47,770 bases of DNA from Acidovorax defluvii. GTDB taxonomy: Bacteria; Pseudomonadota; Gammaproteobacteria; Burkholderiales; Burkholderiaceae_C. The stretch's first letter is position 1. Each line of letters begins with the position of its first letter. Of this stretch, positions 36,101-43,721 are shown piece by piece. The position numbers and the translations under genes were made by a program. The notes under the pieces were generated by a model. The model ran no database searches, was not told the DNA's origin, and saw nothing but the letters and a program-made list of their open reading frames with translations. The stretch spans positions 1 to 47,770 of the forward strand of contig QLTU01000026.1 in assembly GCA_003268905.1 (NCBI GenBank). The letters run 5' to 3'.

Positions 36101-36472
36101 TTACAGCCAAACGCCTGTAACGGCCATGCGGCCGAGAAAAGAAGCGAATGCAAGCCAAAGCAGATTGATGGCTTGAAGAAGATGAATTGCCCTCTTGCCA
36201 TGAAAATGCCGTATGGAATAAGCGACGAGTCCCAAAGGCACAAACAGAAGAAGTTGGAAGGTTGCTCCTAGTTCTTGGCGAGGAGAGCCGATCATGCCAA
36301 CCAAGACGGCACCGACGCAGAGGACGAAAACAGTTACACCGTGCAGCGAAACGGCAATGCGCTGAATGAGCGAATCAGTAGGTGGGGAAGTGCGGAAATA
36401 AACAAGACTCGTAACCAGCGGCACCGACGCGGCCACCAACCAGAACACCATTGCAACCTTGAAAGTGAACAT
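36101..36472 (-). CDS. Small integral membrane protein of unknown function (lower-GC islet)
   Basis: This 123-residue protein has about four hydrophobic segments, beginning MFTFKVAMVFWLVAASVPLVTSLVYF. Others are VTVFVLCVGAVLVGMIG, ATFQLLLFVPLGLVAYSI and LLWLAFASFLGRMAVTGVWL. It is on the same strand as the 149-residue membrane protein and upstream of it, so they may be co-transcribed. Codon use and GC differ from the surrounding housekeeping genes, which suggests horizontal origin. I do not recognise the family. Confidence 0.5.
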   Translation of the reverse strand: MFTFKVAMVFWLVAASVPLVTSLVYFRTSPPTDSLIQRIAVSLHGVTVFVLCVGAVLVGMIGSPRQELGATFQLLLFVPLGLVAYSIRHFHGKRAIHLLQAINLLWLAFASFLGRMAVTGVWL

Positions 36473-36599
36473 AGGACTCGGTAGCTCAAATGAATGTACC
36501 CGGAAGAACCTGAGAGATAACCTGGGCGATGCGGGATATTCTGGATACTGGTTCCTCCTGAAAGGAGCTTGTAGTTTGGGCTTGCGACTGCTTCACTGT

Positions 36600-36809
36600 T
36601 CATGCCCTCAGGTACAAAAAATCGATGAGATCCCGCAAGCGTTCGCTGGGGAAACTATAGCTGCGAACCTGTGTAATCTGGGCACCCGGCAGATAACTTC
36701 CGGGCCGGTAGTTGGTCGAGTAGCAGGCGCCACCGACCGACTCGGGGCGCCACCCCACCGTCTGCTGCGGGTCCAGGTCCGTCACCTGCCATGGAACCCG
36801 AACCTCCAC
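36600..36809 (-). pseudogene. Possible C-terminal gene remnant (69 codons)
   Basis: The frame encodes VPWQVTDLDPQQTVGWRPES ... SYLPGAQITQVRSYSFPSERLRDLIDFLYLRA and is open back to the stop of the ferredoxin reductase gene. The only start is a GTG at 36809. The peptide has normal-looking composition with an amphipathic end, so it may be the tail of a larger lost gene or a short real gene. No homologue comes to mind. The region 36473-36599 has no supportable gene. Confidence 0.35.
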
Positions 36810-36827
36810 ACAGACAGAGTCGCGTTC

Positions 36828-37898
36828 TCAGTTTTCCGGTTTCCCCACCCCCAGCAACCCCTGCAATCGCTCGCTGCTCGTCGTGTATTCCAGCGGCAGC
36901 TTGTGCCCCGCCAGCCATTCGGCGGCGGCGAAGGCGGCCAGCGTCGCTTCGTGGAAACCACTCAGGATGAGCTTGCGCTTGCCGGGGTAGGTGATGGCGT
37001 CGCCCACGGCGTGGATGCCGGGCGTGCTGGTGGCGAACGTGGCGGGGTCTACAACGAGCTGTTTGCGCTCTAGCTGCAGGCCCCATTCGGTGATGGGGCC
37101 CAGGCGCGGCACGAGGCCCAGGCGCACGAGCAGCAGGTCTAGCGGCAGGCGCTGCGGTGCGCCGGCGGGGGTAATCAGCTCCAGCGCGGCGAGGCGCCCC
37201 TGTTCCTCGACGATGTCGCTGGCCACGCCGATGGCGACATCGATGCGGCCCGCGGTGCGCAGGGCTTGCAGTTGCTCCAGCAGGGCGGGTGGTGCGTCGA
37301 ACACATCGCGGCGGTGCTGCAGTGTGGTGTGGGCGGGGCGCAGCGCATCGGGGGCCGTGGCGCAGGCAATGGCTTGCTGCACGGCGGGTTCGTCGCCGCC
37401 GTGCACCACCACGCGCTGGCCGGCGAGGCGGGTGCCTTCGTCCAGGCGGTAGTGCAGTTGCCTGCCCTCATAAGCATCCAGGCCGGGGAGCTTGAGGGCG
37501 CGCGGCATAAAGGCGCCCACGCCGGCGGCGACGAACACGGTGCGCGCCCGCAGCTGGGTGCCCTGCGCGGTGCCAACAAGGAAGCCGCCGTCCGGCTGGG
37601 CCTGCACAGTGGCCACCTGCTGGCCGAGGTGGAACGTGGGCGCGAAGGGTTGAACTTGGGCCAGCAGGCGCTGCACGAGTTCGTGCCCGGTGCAGGCCTC
37701 AATGGCGGGAATGTCGTAGATGGGTTTGTCGCCGTACAGCTCGGCGCACTGGCCGCCGGGGTGGGGTAGGGCGTCGATGACGTGGGCGCGCAGGCCGTGC
37801 AGGCCCAACTGGAACACCTGGAACAGGCCGACAGGCCCCGCACCGATGACGACGGCGTCAGCGGCGGTGGGGGCCAGGAGGGCAGTGGCGGTGTTCAC
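36828..37898 (-). CDS. Ferredoxin/flavodoxin-NADP+ reductase (thioredoxin-reductase-like type)
   Basis: This is a 356-residue FAD protein of the YumC-type FNR group. It has the Rossmann start AVVIGAGPVGLFQVFQLGLHG, then PHPGGQCAELYGDKPIYDIPA, a second nucleotide site VVVHGGDEPAVQQAI and the conserved end TPGIHAVGDAITYPGKRKLILSGFHEAT. It lacks the CxxC of thioredoxin reductase, as expected. A GTG at 37898 gives MNTATALLAPTAADAVVIGAG; no ATG is near. The gene follows fdxA by 61 bases on the same strand. It would reduce the ferredoxin, giving electrons for sulfite reduction by CysI. Confidence 0.88.
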   Translation of the reverse strand: MNTATALLAPTAADAVVIGAGPVGLFQVFQLGLHGLRAHVIDALPHPGGQCAELYGDKPIYDIPAIEACTGHELVQRLLAQVQPFAPTFHLGQQVATVQAQPDGGFLVGTAQGTQLRARTVFVAAGVGAFMPRALKLPGLDAYEGRQLHYRLDEGTRLAGQRVVVHGGDEPAVQQAIACATAPDALRPAHTTLQHRRDVFDAPPALLEQLQALRTAGRIDVAIGVASDIVEEQGRLAALELITPAGAPQRLPLDLLLVRLGLVPRLGPITEWGLQLERKQLVVDPATFATSTPGIHAVGDAITYPGKRKLILSGFHEATLAAFAAAEWLAGHKLPLEYTTSSERLQGLLGVGKPEN

Positions 37899-37959
37899 GG
37901 GGTGGGGCGCGGGTGTGGGGCTGCGCAGTGCAGGCCCGGGAGGGGCGCCTCGCGCGAAA

Positions 37960-38289
37960 TCAGCGGACCAGGTCCTTGACCTTGCCTGGCTTGCCGTTCC
38001 ACTCGTCGGCGTCTGGCAGGGCGGGCTTGCGCTTGGTGATGCTCTTCCAGCCGTCGGCAAAGGCCAGGTCGGCGTTGAGCTTGATGAACGCGAGCTGGTC
38101 TGCGGGCAGGTCTTCTTCGGCAAAGATGGCGTTGGCCGGGCACTCGGGAATGCACACGGCGCAGTCGATGCACTCATCGGGGTCGATGACGAGCATGTTC
38201 GGGCCTTCGCGGAAGCAGTCCACGGGGCACACGTCCACACAATCGGTGTACTTGCACTTGATGCAGTTTTCGGAAACGACGTGGGTCAT
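37960..38289 (-). CDS. fdxA: Seven-iron ferredoxin FdxA
   Basis: This 109-residue small iron-sulfur protein begins [21 protein letters not shown], with C9, C12, C17 and C21, followed by [17 protein letters not shown]. The first motif has the spacing for a [3Fe-4S] cluster (C9-x7-C17) and the second for a [4Fe-4S] cluster. The C-terminal tail ([15 protein letters not shown]) is typical of the FdxA group. It sits between cysN and the ferredoxin reductase gene on one strand, which suggests that it feeds sulfite reductase. A 10-base inverted repeat lies 17 bases upstream of its start. Confidence 0.95.
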   Translation of the reverse strand: MTHVVSENCIKCKYTDCVDVCPVDCFREGPNMLVIDPDECIDCAVCIPECPANAIFAEEDLPADQLAFIKLNADLAFADGWKSITKRKPALPDADEWNGKPGKVKDLVR

Positions 38290-38305
38290 GGCAGAAATTG
38301 TGTGG

Positions 38306-38343
38306 GTCGGTGAAAACCCTTTATTTTAGAAGCTTTCACCGAC
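38306..38343 (-). promoter_or_regulatory. Inverted repeat upstream of fdxA (possible operator or leader stem)
   Basis: GTCGGTGAAA (38306-38315) is the exact reverse complement of TTTCACCGAC (38334-38343). The 18 bases between are A+T-rich and include CTAAAAT on the minus strand, which could be a -10 element. The repeat might bind a regulator or fold as a terminator-like leader after cysN. Confidence 0.5.
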
Positions 38344-38393
38344 GAGATTGGAGGGGCCTTGCGGCGAGTGGGGGTTCAGTGGGTTGATGCAGG

Positions 38394-39767
38394 TCAGTTG
38401 ACCAGCACGGCACCGGCGGTTTTGTGGCTGGCGGTGTCCACCAGGATCAGCGATCCGAGCACGCGGGCGGTGCCGAAAGGGGCGGCCGGAATCGCCTCTT
38501 GCAGCACGAGCTGAACATGGCCAATGGCGTTGGGATCGAGCTGCGTGGCCGATTCCTCGGCCAGCGTGTTGATGTTGAGCTTGTGCACCACGGCTTTCAC
38601 CTTGGCCTTGACCCAGCGGTGGCCATGCAGCGCCCAATATACGCGGCCTGCCACCAGGGGTTCGTCGTCCATCCAGGCGACGGTGGTGCGCAGCTCGCGG
38701 CTGGCGGGCCAGGCCGGCGTGGCGGTGGGTGTGTCGCCAAAGTCGTCTTCCGCAGGCGCTGCAGCGGCAGTGGGGGCGGCCAAAATCCAGTCACCGCGCG
38801 ACACATCGACTTCGCGGTCGAGGATGATGCCGGCGCTCGTGCCCGCGGGCACCTTGCCTGGGCGGCGGGCATGGTCCAGCACCTGGGCCACGGTGGCCAG
38901 CTGGCCGCTCGGGAAAATCTGCACCGGGGTACCGGGCGCGACGTTGCCCGCAGCCACGCGGCCCCAGAACACGCGGCGGCCTTGCGAGGTGTCCGATGAA
39001 GATGACGAGGATTTTTCAACCCATTGCACCGGGAAGGCCAGGGCCAGCGCCGTGTCGGCGGGCGTGTTGGGCAGCGCTTCGAGCACCTGCAGCAGCGTGG
39101 GGCCCTGGTAGCCGCACCAGCCTGCGTTGGCGTCCACCACGTTCCAGCCCTTGAGGGCCGACACGGGCACCGTGGCGTGCACCGCAATGCCGGCGGCCTG
39201 GGCAAACGCGGCCAGTGCGCCCTGAATGTGCTTCCACGCCAGGGCGGGGTCGGCCACCGCGTCGAGCTTGTTCACGGCAAACACCAGCGAGTGCACGCGC
39301 AGCAGGTGGGCCAGCAGGCTGTGGCGGCGGGTTTGCGGCAGCAGGGCGAGGTCGGGGTTCTGCCAGTCGAGCTTGGTGGCATCGACCAGCACCACGGCGG
39401 CATCGGCGCTGCTGGCGGCGGTGACCATGTTGCGCGTGTACTGCTCGTGGCCCGGCGCGTCGCCAATGATGAACTTGCGCGTTTCGGTGGCGAAGTAGCG
39501 GTAGGCCACGTCGATGGTGATGCCTTGTTCGCGCTCGGCTGAGAGGCCATCAGTCAGCAGGGCTAGATCGGTCTCGCCGCCGCGCTGCACGCCGGCCAGG
39601 TGGTCTTGCAGCACGGCCTTGCTGTCCACCAGCAGGCGGCCAATCAGCGTGCTCTTGCCGTCGTCCACGCTGCCGCAGGTGATGAACTTCAGCGCGGAAA
39701 TAGGGTCATTTGTGCCGTTTGCGCTTACTGGTATTGCGCTAGCAGCTATTGAATTCATAGTAGTCAT
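38394..39767 (-). CDS. cysN: Sulfate adenylyltransferase subunit 1 (GTPase), CysN
   Basis: This 457-residue translation-factor-like GTPase drives APS synthesis together with CysD. It has the P-loop GSVDDGKSTLIGRLL, GDAPGHEQYTRNMV, NKLD and a late KLNINTLAEESATQLD barrel. There is no C-terminal APS kinase (CysC) domain, so it is the short form. The start (ATG at 39767-39765) overlaps the cysD TGA by one base. The N-terminus MTTMNSIAASAIPVSANG is encoded by repeat copy 6, and the conserved domain begins only at about residue 22 (ISALKFITCGSVDD). Confidence 0.94.
   Translation of the reverse strand: MTTMNSIAASAIPVSANGTNDPISALKFITCGSVDDGKSTLIGRLLVDSKAVLQDHLAGVQRGGETDLALLTDGLSAEREQGITIDVAYRYFATETRKFIIGDAPGHEQYTRNMVTAASSADAAVVLVDATKLDWQNPDLALLPQTRRHSLLAHLLRVHSLVFAVNKLDAVADPALAWKHIQGALAAFAQAAGIAVHATVPVSALKGWNVVDANAGWCGYQGPTLLQVLEALPNTPADTALALAFPVQWVEKSSSSSSDTSQGRRVFWGRVAAGNVAPGTPVQIFPSGQLATVAQVLDHARRPGKVPAGTSAGIILDREVDVSRGDWILAAPTAAAAPAEDDFGDTPTATPAWPASRELRTTVAWMDDEPLVAGRVYWALHGHRWVKAKVKAVVHKLNINTLAEESATQLDPNAIGHVQLVLQEAIPAAPFGTARVLGSLILVDTASHKTAGAVLVN
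39713..39758 (+). repeat. Interspersed palindromic repeat, copy 6 (encodes the start of CysN)
   Basis: TTGCGCTTACTGGTATTGCG, then CTAGCAGCTATTGAATTCAT, matches the element. Read on the minus strand it gives MNSIAASAIPVSAN at the N-terminus of CysN. Confidence 0.75.
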
Positions 39768-40699
39768 CAGAAGTACCCGTCTTTCTTGCGCTTTTCCATC
39801 GAGGCGTCGCTGGTTTTGTCGTCCATGCGCGTGGCTCCGCGCTCGCTCACGTCGGCGGCCAGGGTCTCGATCACGATGTCGGCGGCCGTGGCGGCAGGGC
39901 TTTCCACCGGGCAGGTGCAGGTGATGTCGCCCACGGTACGAAAGCGCACCTGGCGCGTTTCGACCACTTCGCCTTCGCGCGGCGGCGTGAGTTCGGTCAC
40001 GGGCACGAGCAGGCCCTTGCGTTCGACCACCTGGCGCTGGTGGGTGTAGTAGAGGGAGGGCAGGGCAATCTGCTCGCGGTCGATGTACTGCCACACGTCC
40101 AGCTCCGTCCAGTTGCTGATGGGGAACACGCGAAAGTGCTCACCGGGCTGCAGGCGGGTGTTGAACAGCGTCCACAACTCGGGGCGCTGGGCCTTGGGCT
40201 GCCACTGGCCAAAGCTGTCGCGGTGGCTGAAGATGCGCTCCTTGGCGCGGGCCTTTTCCTCGTCGCGGCGGGCGCCGCCGATCAGCGCGTCAAAGCGGAA
40301 TTCTTCAATCGCTTCGAGCAGCGTGACCGACTGGTGCACGTTGCGCGACTCGCCCGGATGGGCCAGGCGCACGGTGCCACGCGCCATCGAATCTTCGACG
40401 CTGCGCACAATGAGTTCGGCGCCCAGCTCCTTGGCACGGAAGTCGCGAAAGTCCGTCACCTCGGGGAAGTTGTGGCCCGTGTCGATCATCAAGAGCGGGT
40501 ACGGAATGCGGCCCGCGCCAAAGGCCTTTTCGGCGCACTTGAGCATGACCAGCGAATCCTTGCCGCCCGAGAACAGCAGGGCGGGGCGTTCGAAAGCGGC
40601 GGCCACCTCGCGCAGGATGAAGATGGTTTCTTCTTCCAGCGCGTCGAGGTGGCGGTTGCTGAGGTGGCTCAGCGTGGAGGTGTCGATGCGGGCGTTCAT
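39767..40699 (-). CDS. cysD: Sulfate adenylyltransferase subunit 2, CysD
   Basis: This 310-residue PP-loop enzyme forms adenosine 5'-phosphosulfate from ATP and sulfate. It has LLFSGGKDSLVMLKCAEKAF, DTGHNFPEVTDFRD, GGARRDEEKARAKERIFS and the conserved FRVFPISNWTELDVWQYI. The end (TRMDDKTSDASMEKRKKDGYF) is also characteristic. It is preceded on its strand by cysH after a 176-base gap with a dispersed repeat, and followed by cysN with a one-base overlap. Confidence 0.95.
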   Translation of the reverse strand: MNARIDTSTLSHLSNRHLDALEEETIFILREVAAAFERPALLFSGGKDSLVMLKCAEKAFGAGRIPYPLLMIDTGHNFPEVTDFRDFRAKELGAELIVRSVEDSMARGTVRLAHPGESRNVHQSVTLLEAIEEFRFDALIGGARRDEEKARAKERIFSHRDSFGQWQPKAQRPELWTLFNTRLQPGEHFRVFPISNWTELDVWQYIDREQIALPSLYYTHQRQVVERKGLLVPVTELTPPREGEVVETRQVRFRTVGDITCTCPVESPAATAADIVIETLAADVSERGATRMDDKTSDASMEKRKKDGYF

Positions 40700-40774
40700 G
40701 GGTGAATGTGCTCAGTGGTTCGGTTCAATGTCCGGGACGTATGCAACTGGCGCAGTCCAGGCGAGGGCAGCCAC

Positions 40775-40874
40775 GCAAGGGCCGCCTCGTCGCGCTGGCT
40801 GCGTCCCCCTGCCCGCATGGCGCAGCCATGCGAGAGCGGGGGGAAGGCGCGAAGCGACTCAGGGGGGTGGTCAT
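40775..40874 (+). repeat. Dispersed ~100-bp element, copy A (between cysD and cysH)
   Basis: GCAAGGGCCGCCTCGTCGCG, CTGGCTGCGTCC, then a perfect hairpin CGCATGG-CGCAG-CCATGCG, and AAGGCGCGAAGCGACTCAGG. A related stretch at 44681-44770 has GCAAGGGCCGCC, CGCGCTGG, GCGTCC and AAAGGCGCGAGGCGGCTCAG in the same order. It is non-coding and interrupts the cys operon. Confidence 0.7.
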
Positions 40875-40875
40875 T

Positions 40876-41508
40876 TCAATGCGCCAGGTGCAGGCCGCAC
40901 TCGCGGTTGTCTTCGCCCTTGGTCGGGTCCACGTAGTCGAAGTTGTTGGGCAGGCCGTGCTTGACGCAGTATTCGTGCAGGTCTTTGGATGACCAGTGCA
41001 GCAGCGGTGCGACCTTGATCAGGCCATCGGGGTTGATGCTGACGGGGTCCATCTGTGCGCGCACGGCGGTGTCGGTGGCGCGCAGGGCGGTGAACCAGAC
41101 TTGCGGTGCGGTCTCGCGCAGGGCGCGGGCAAAGGGCTCGAGCTTTACCTCGGCGGTGAAGGCGGCGTGGCGTGGATCATGAAGCGCAGGCGTTGCGCCC
41201 TCCACCGCCTCGCGGTGCGCGCGGGAGCGGCGTGGCACGTAGATCTTGAGGTTCAGCCCCAGTTGCTTCGTCACCTCGTCGGCGAAGCGGTAGGTGGCTT
41301 CAGTGTTGTAGCCGTTGTCCATCCAGACCACGGGAACCTGGGGGTTGACGCGCGTCACCAGGTGCAGGATCACGGCCTCGAACGGGCGAAAATTGGTGGT
41401 GACGATGGTGGGCTGGCCCAGGCCCACGGCCCACTCCACCAGGGCCGACGCATCGCGGCCCCAGCGGGCATTGACCTGCGCCAGGTCGAGCTCGCGCACC
41501 GCGCTCAT
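40876..41508 (-). CDS. cysH: Phosphoadenosine/adenosine phosphosulfate reductase, CysH (cluster-less type)
   Basis: This 210-residue enzyme reduces activated sulfate to sulfite with thioredoxin or glutaredoxin. It has VTTNFRPFEAVIL, VVWMDNGYNTEATYRFA, the C-terminal ECGLH catalytic cysteine and the DYVDPTKGEDN preceding it. The CC and CxxC cysteines that bind the [4Fe-4S] cluster in APS reductases are absent (TAEVKLEPFARAL stands where CC normally is). By motif it resembles the PAPS-type, yet no APS kinase is present here. It is short compared with E. coli CysH (244). It overlaps the DUF934 gene by four bases. Confidence 0.9.
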   Translation of the reverse strand: MSAVRELDLAQVNARWGRDASALVEWAVGLGQPTIVTTNFRPFEAVILHLVTRVNPQVPVVWMDNGYNTEATYRFADEVTKQLGLNLKIYVPRRSRAHREAVEGATPALHDPRHAAFTAEVKLEPFARALRETAPQVWFTALRATDTAVRAQMDPVSINPDGLIKVAPLLHWSSKDLHEYCVKHGLPNNFDYVDPTKGEDNRECGLHLAH

Positions 41509-41900
41509 GCCGCCTCCCGTGCGAAGAGCGGGCGCGGCTCCAACGCATCGCCCTGGTAGAAGGCGCTGTAGCGCGCAAACTGGCGCTCGGCGGCCGCCAG
41601 GTTCTGGCCCTCGGCCAGCACGGCGCTCGTGAAGCCGCTGCGCGCCATCTGCACCAGCTGGTCGATCAGCACATCGCCTGTGGCGCGGAGGTCGCCAGCA
41701 AAGCCATGGCGGCGGCGCAGCAGCACGGCCTGGCTGAACGCGCGGCCGTCGGTGAACTTGGGAAAGTGCAGCTCGATGCGCTCCACGCCCTGCAGCGCGC
41801 CGCTGGCGACGATGTCGGTCAGCTCGGCGTCGTTGGCGATCTGCAAGGTTTTTTCGGTTTCAGCGCTTGTGGGTAAAGCGCTGGCAGCTATTATTTTCAT
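41505..41900 (-). CDS. DUF934 protein, sulfite-reduction accessory
   Basis: This 131-residue soluble protein has the DUF934 pattern: GVERIELHFPKFTDGRAFSQAVLLRRRHGFAGDLRATGDVLIDQL and the end GFTSAVLAE...FARYSAFYQGD. Genes of this family lie between cysI and cysH in many proteobacteria, as here, and are thought to help sulfite reductase; the biochemical function is not known. The first residues MKIIAASALPTSAETEK come from repeat copy 7. The conserved domain begins at about residue 24. The gene is 12 bases after cysI and overlaps cysH, so the three are one transcript. Confidence 0.9.
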   Translation of the reverse strand: MKIIAASALPTSAETEKTLQIANDAELTDIVASGALQGVERIELHFPKFTDGRAFSQAVLLRRRHGFAGDLRATGDVLIDQLVQMARSGFTSAVLAEGQNLAAAERQFARYSAFYQGDALEPRPLFAREAA

Positions 41901-41902
41901 AG
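41855..41902 (+). repeat. Interspersed palindromic repeat, copy 7 (encodes the start of the DUF934 protein)
   Basis: GGTTTCAGCGCTTGTGGGTA, then AAGCGCTGGCAGCTATTATT, matches the element. Read on the minus strand it encodes MKIIAASALPTSAETEK, the N-terminus of the DUF934 protein. Confidence 0.75.
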
Positions 41903-41912
41903 TGATCTGGAT

Positions 41913-43706
41913 TTATTCGGTGATGGCTTCTTCTTGCGCCTGCTTGGGGTGGCGCGCGCCGTTGGCGGCGTCCTTGAACGGGTCGTGGCCGATGCGGCGC
42001 AGCGCATCAATGAAGAACTCGCCAGGCTTGCGCAGTGCGCGGAAGGTGGTGAGCACGGCCTCGATCACGTCGGGCACTTCCGAGGCGGTGAACGAGGGGC
42101 CGACCACCTTGCCCGCCAGGGCCGGGCCAGACAGGCGCGTGCCGTCGGCACCGCCCAGCGTGATCTGGTACCACTCCTTGCCGTCCTTGTCGACCCCGAG
42201 GATGCCGATGTGCCCGCTGTGGTGGTGGCCGCAGCTGTTGATGCAGCCGCTCATGTGCAGGTCGATGGGCCCCAGGTCAAAGACTTCGTCGAGGTCCTGG
42301 TAGCGCTCGGTGATGGCCGCGGCAATGGGCAGGCTGCGCGCATTGGCCAGCGAGCAGAAGTCGCCGCCGGGGCAGGCGATCATGTCGGTCAGCAGGCCGA
42401 TGTTGGGCTGGGCCAGGCCCAGCTTGCGCGCGGCTTCGTACAGGGCGGGCAGGTCGCTTTCGAACACCCACGGCAGGAGCAGGTTCTGCTTGTGCGTCAG
42501 GCGCGCCTCGCCCGCACTGAACTGGTCGGCCAGCTGTGCCAGCGCGCCCATCGTGTCGGCGTCGGCATCGCCGGGTGCAAAGCCCACGCGCTTGAACGAC
42601 AGCGTCACGGCGCGCATGCCGGGCAGGCGGTGGCCGGTGACGTTTTGCTGCAGCCAGCGCTGGTAGAGCTGGCCGTCGGTCTTGACGCTGCTGGGCAGGT
42701 TGGCGGGTTTCAACTCGGGAACCACAAAGTTGGCCTGCACGCGGTCCAGTTCGGCCTGGGTGATGGTGTGCGGGGCGCCGTCCTGCTCCACGATGGCCTT
42801 GTACTCGGCCTCCACCGCGTCGATGAATTGCTGGCCCTCGGCCTTCACCAGGATCTTGATGCGCGCCTTCCACTTGTTGTCGCGGCGGCCGTAGCCGTTG
42901 TAGACGCGGATCACCGCCTCGATGTAGTTGAGCAGCTGGTTCCAGGGCAGAAACTCGCGCACCACGGCGCCGATGATGGGCGTGCGGCCCATGCCACCGC
43001 CCACCTTGACGGTAAAGCCCACTTCGCCCGCACTGTTCTTGAGCGCCTGCACGCCGATGTCGTACCAGCCGGTGGCGGCGCGGTCTTCGGCGGAGCCGTT
43101 GAACGCGATCTTGAACTTGCGCGGAAGGAACGCGAACTCGGGGTGCAGCGTGCTCCACTGGCGTGCGATCTCGGCGAAGGGGCGCGTGTCCACGATGCCG
43201 TCTTCCGCAATACCTTCATACGCCTCGGTGGTGATGTTGCGGATGGTGTTGCCGCTGGTCTGGATGCCGTGCATGCCCACGCTGGCGAGCAGGTCCATCA
43301 CGTCGGCGGCCTTGGTGATGGGGATCCAGTTGAACTGCACGTTGGTGCGCGTGGTGAAGTGCCCGTAGCCGTATTGGAGCGGCGCTGCGTGCAGTGTCAG
43401 GCCGGGCTGGGCGGCCTGCAGTTCGTCCTGCGTGGCCTGGGCATGGGCCAGCAGCTCGGGTGTGGGCTTGTCGTAGTCGCGGGCGATGCGGGCCAGCATG
43501 TGCAGTTGCGTGCTGCTGATTTCGCCGTAGGGCACGGCAATGCGGGCCATGGGGGCGTAGCGCTGGATGTACCAGCCGTTTTGCAGGCGCAGCGGCAAAA
43601 GCTGTTCGTCGGTCAGTTCGCCGCGCTGCCAGCGGTCGAGCTGGTCGCGGAACTGCTGGGCGCGCAGTTGGACGAATTGCTTGTCGAATTGGGTGTATTG
43701 GTACAT
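41913..43706 (-). CDS. cysI: Sulfite reductase hemoprotein (CysI-type, ferredoxin-linked)
   Basis: This 597-residue siroheme protein reduces sulfite to sulfide. It has the two halves of the nitrite/sulfite reductase fold. The substrate and siroheme residues are in TTRTNVQFNWIP and RKFKIAFNGSAEDR. The cluster cysteines are in ACPGGDFCSLA (C-x5-C) and GCINSCGHHHSGHIG (C-x3-C), which bind the [4Fe-4S] cluster next to siroheme. There is no CysJ flavoprotein in the window, while fdxA and a ferredoxin reductase are close on the same strand, so a ferredoxin electron supply is likely. It lies 15 bases after the TauE/SafE gene. Confidence 0.93.
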   Translation of the reverse strand: MYQYTQFDKQFVQLRAQQFRDQLDRWQRGELTDEQLLPLRLQNGWYIQRYAPMARIAVPYGEISSTQLHMLARIARDYDKPTPELLAHAQATQDELQAAQPGLTLHAAPLQYGYGHFTTRTNVQFNWIPITKAADVMDLLASVGMHGIQTSGNTIRNITTEAYEGIAEDGIVDTRPFAEIARQWSTLHPEFAFLPRKFKIAFNGSAEDRAATGWYDIGVQALKNSAGEVGFTVKVGGGMGRTPIIGAVVREFLPWNQLLNYIEAVIRVYNGYGRRDNKWKARIKILVKAEGQQFIDAVEAEYKAIVEQDGAPHTITQAELDRVQANFVVPELKPANLPSSVKTDGQLYQRWLQQNVTGHRLPGMRAVTLSFKRVGFAPGDADADTMGALAQLADQFSAGEARLTHKQNLLLPWVFESDLPALYEAARKLGLAQPNIGLLTDMIACPGGDFCSLANARSLPIAAAITERYQDLDEVFDLGPIDLHMSGCINSCGHHHSGHIGILGVDKDGKEWYQITLGGADGTRLSGPALAGKVVGPSFTASEVPDVIEAVLTTFRALRKPGEFFIDALRRIGHDPFKDAANGARHPKQAQEEAITE

Positions 43707-43721
43707 GGGGCAATGAGCCTC

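Noticed and set aside
36034..36243. 69-codon minus-strand frame inside the lower-GC islet
   Set aside because: It overlaps the better-supported four-segment membrane protein in a different frame and has no ribosome site.
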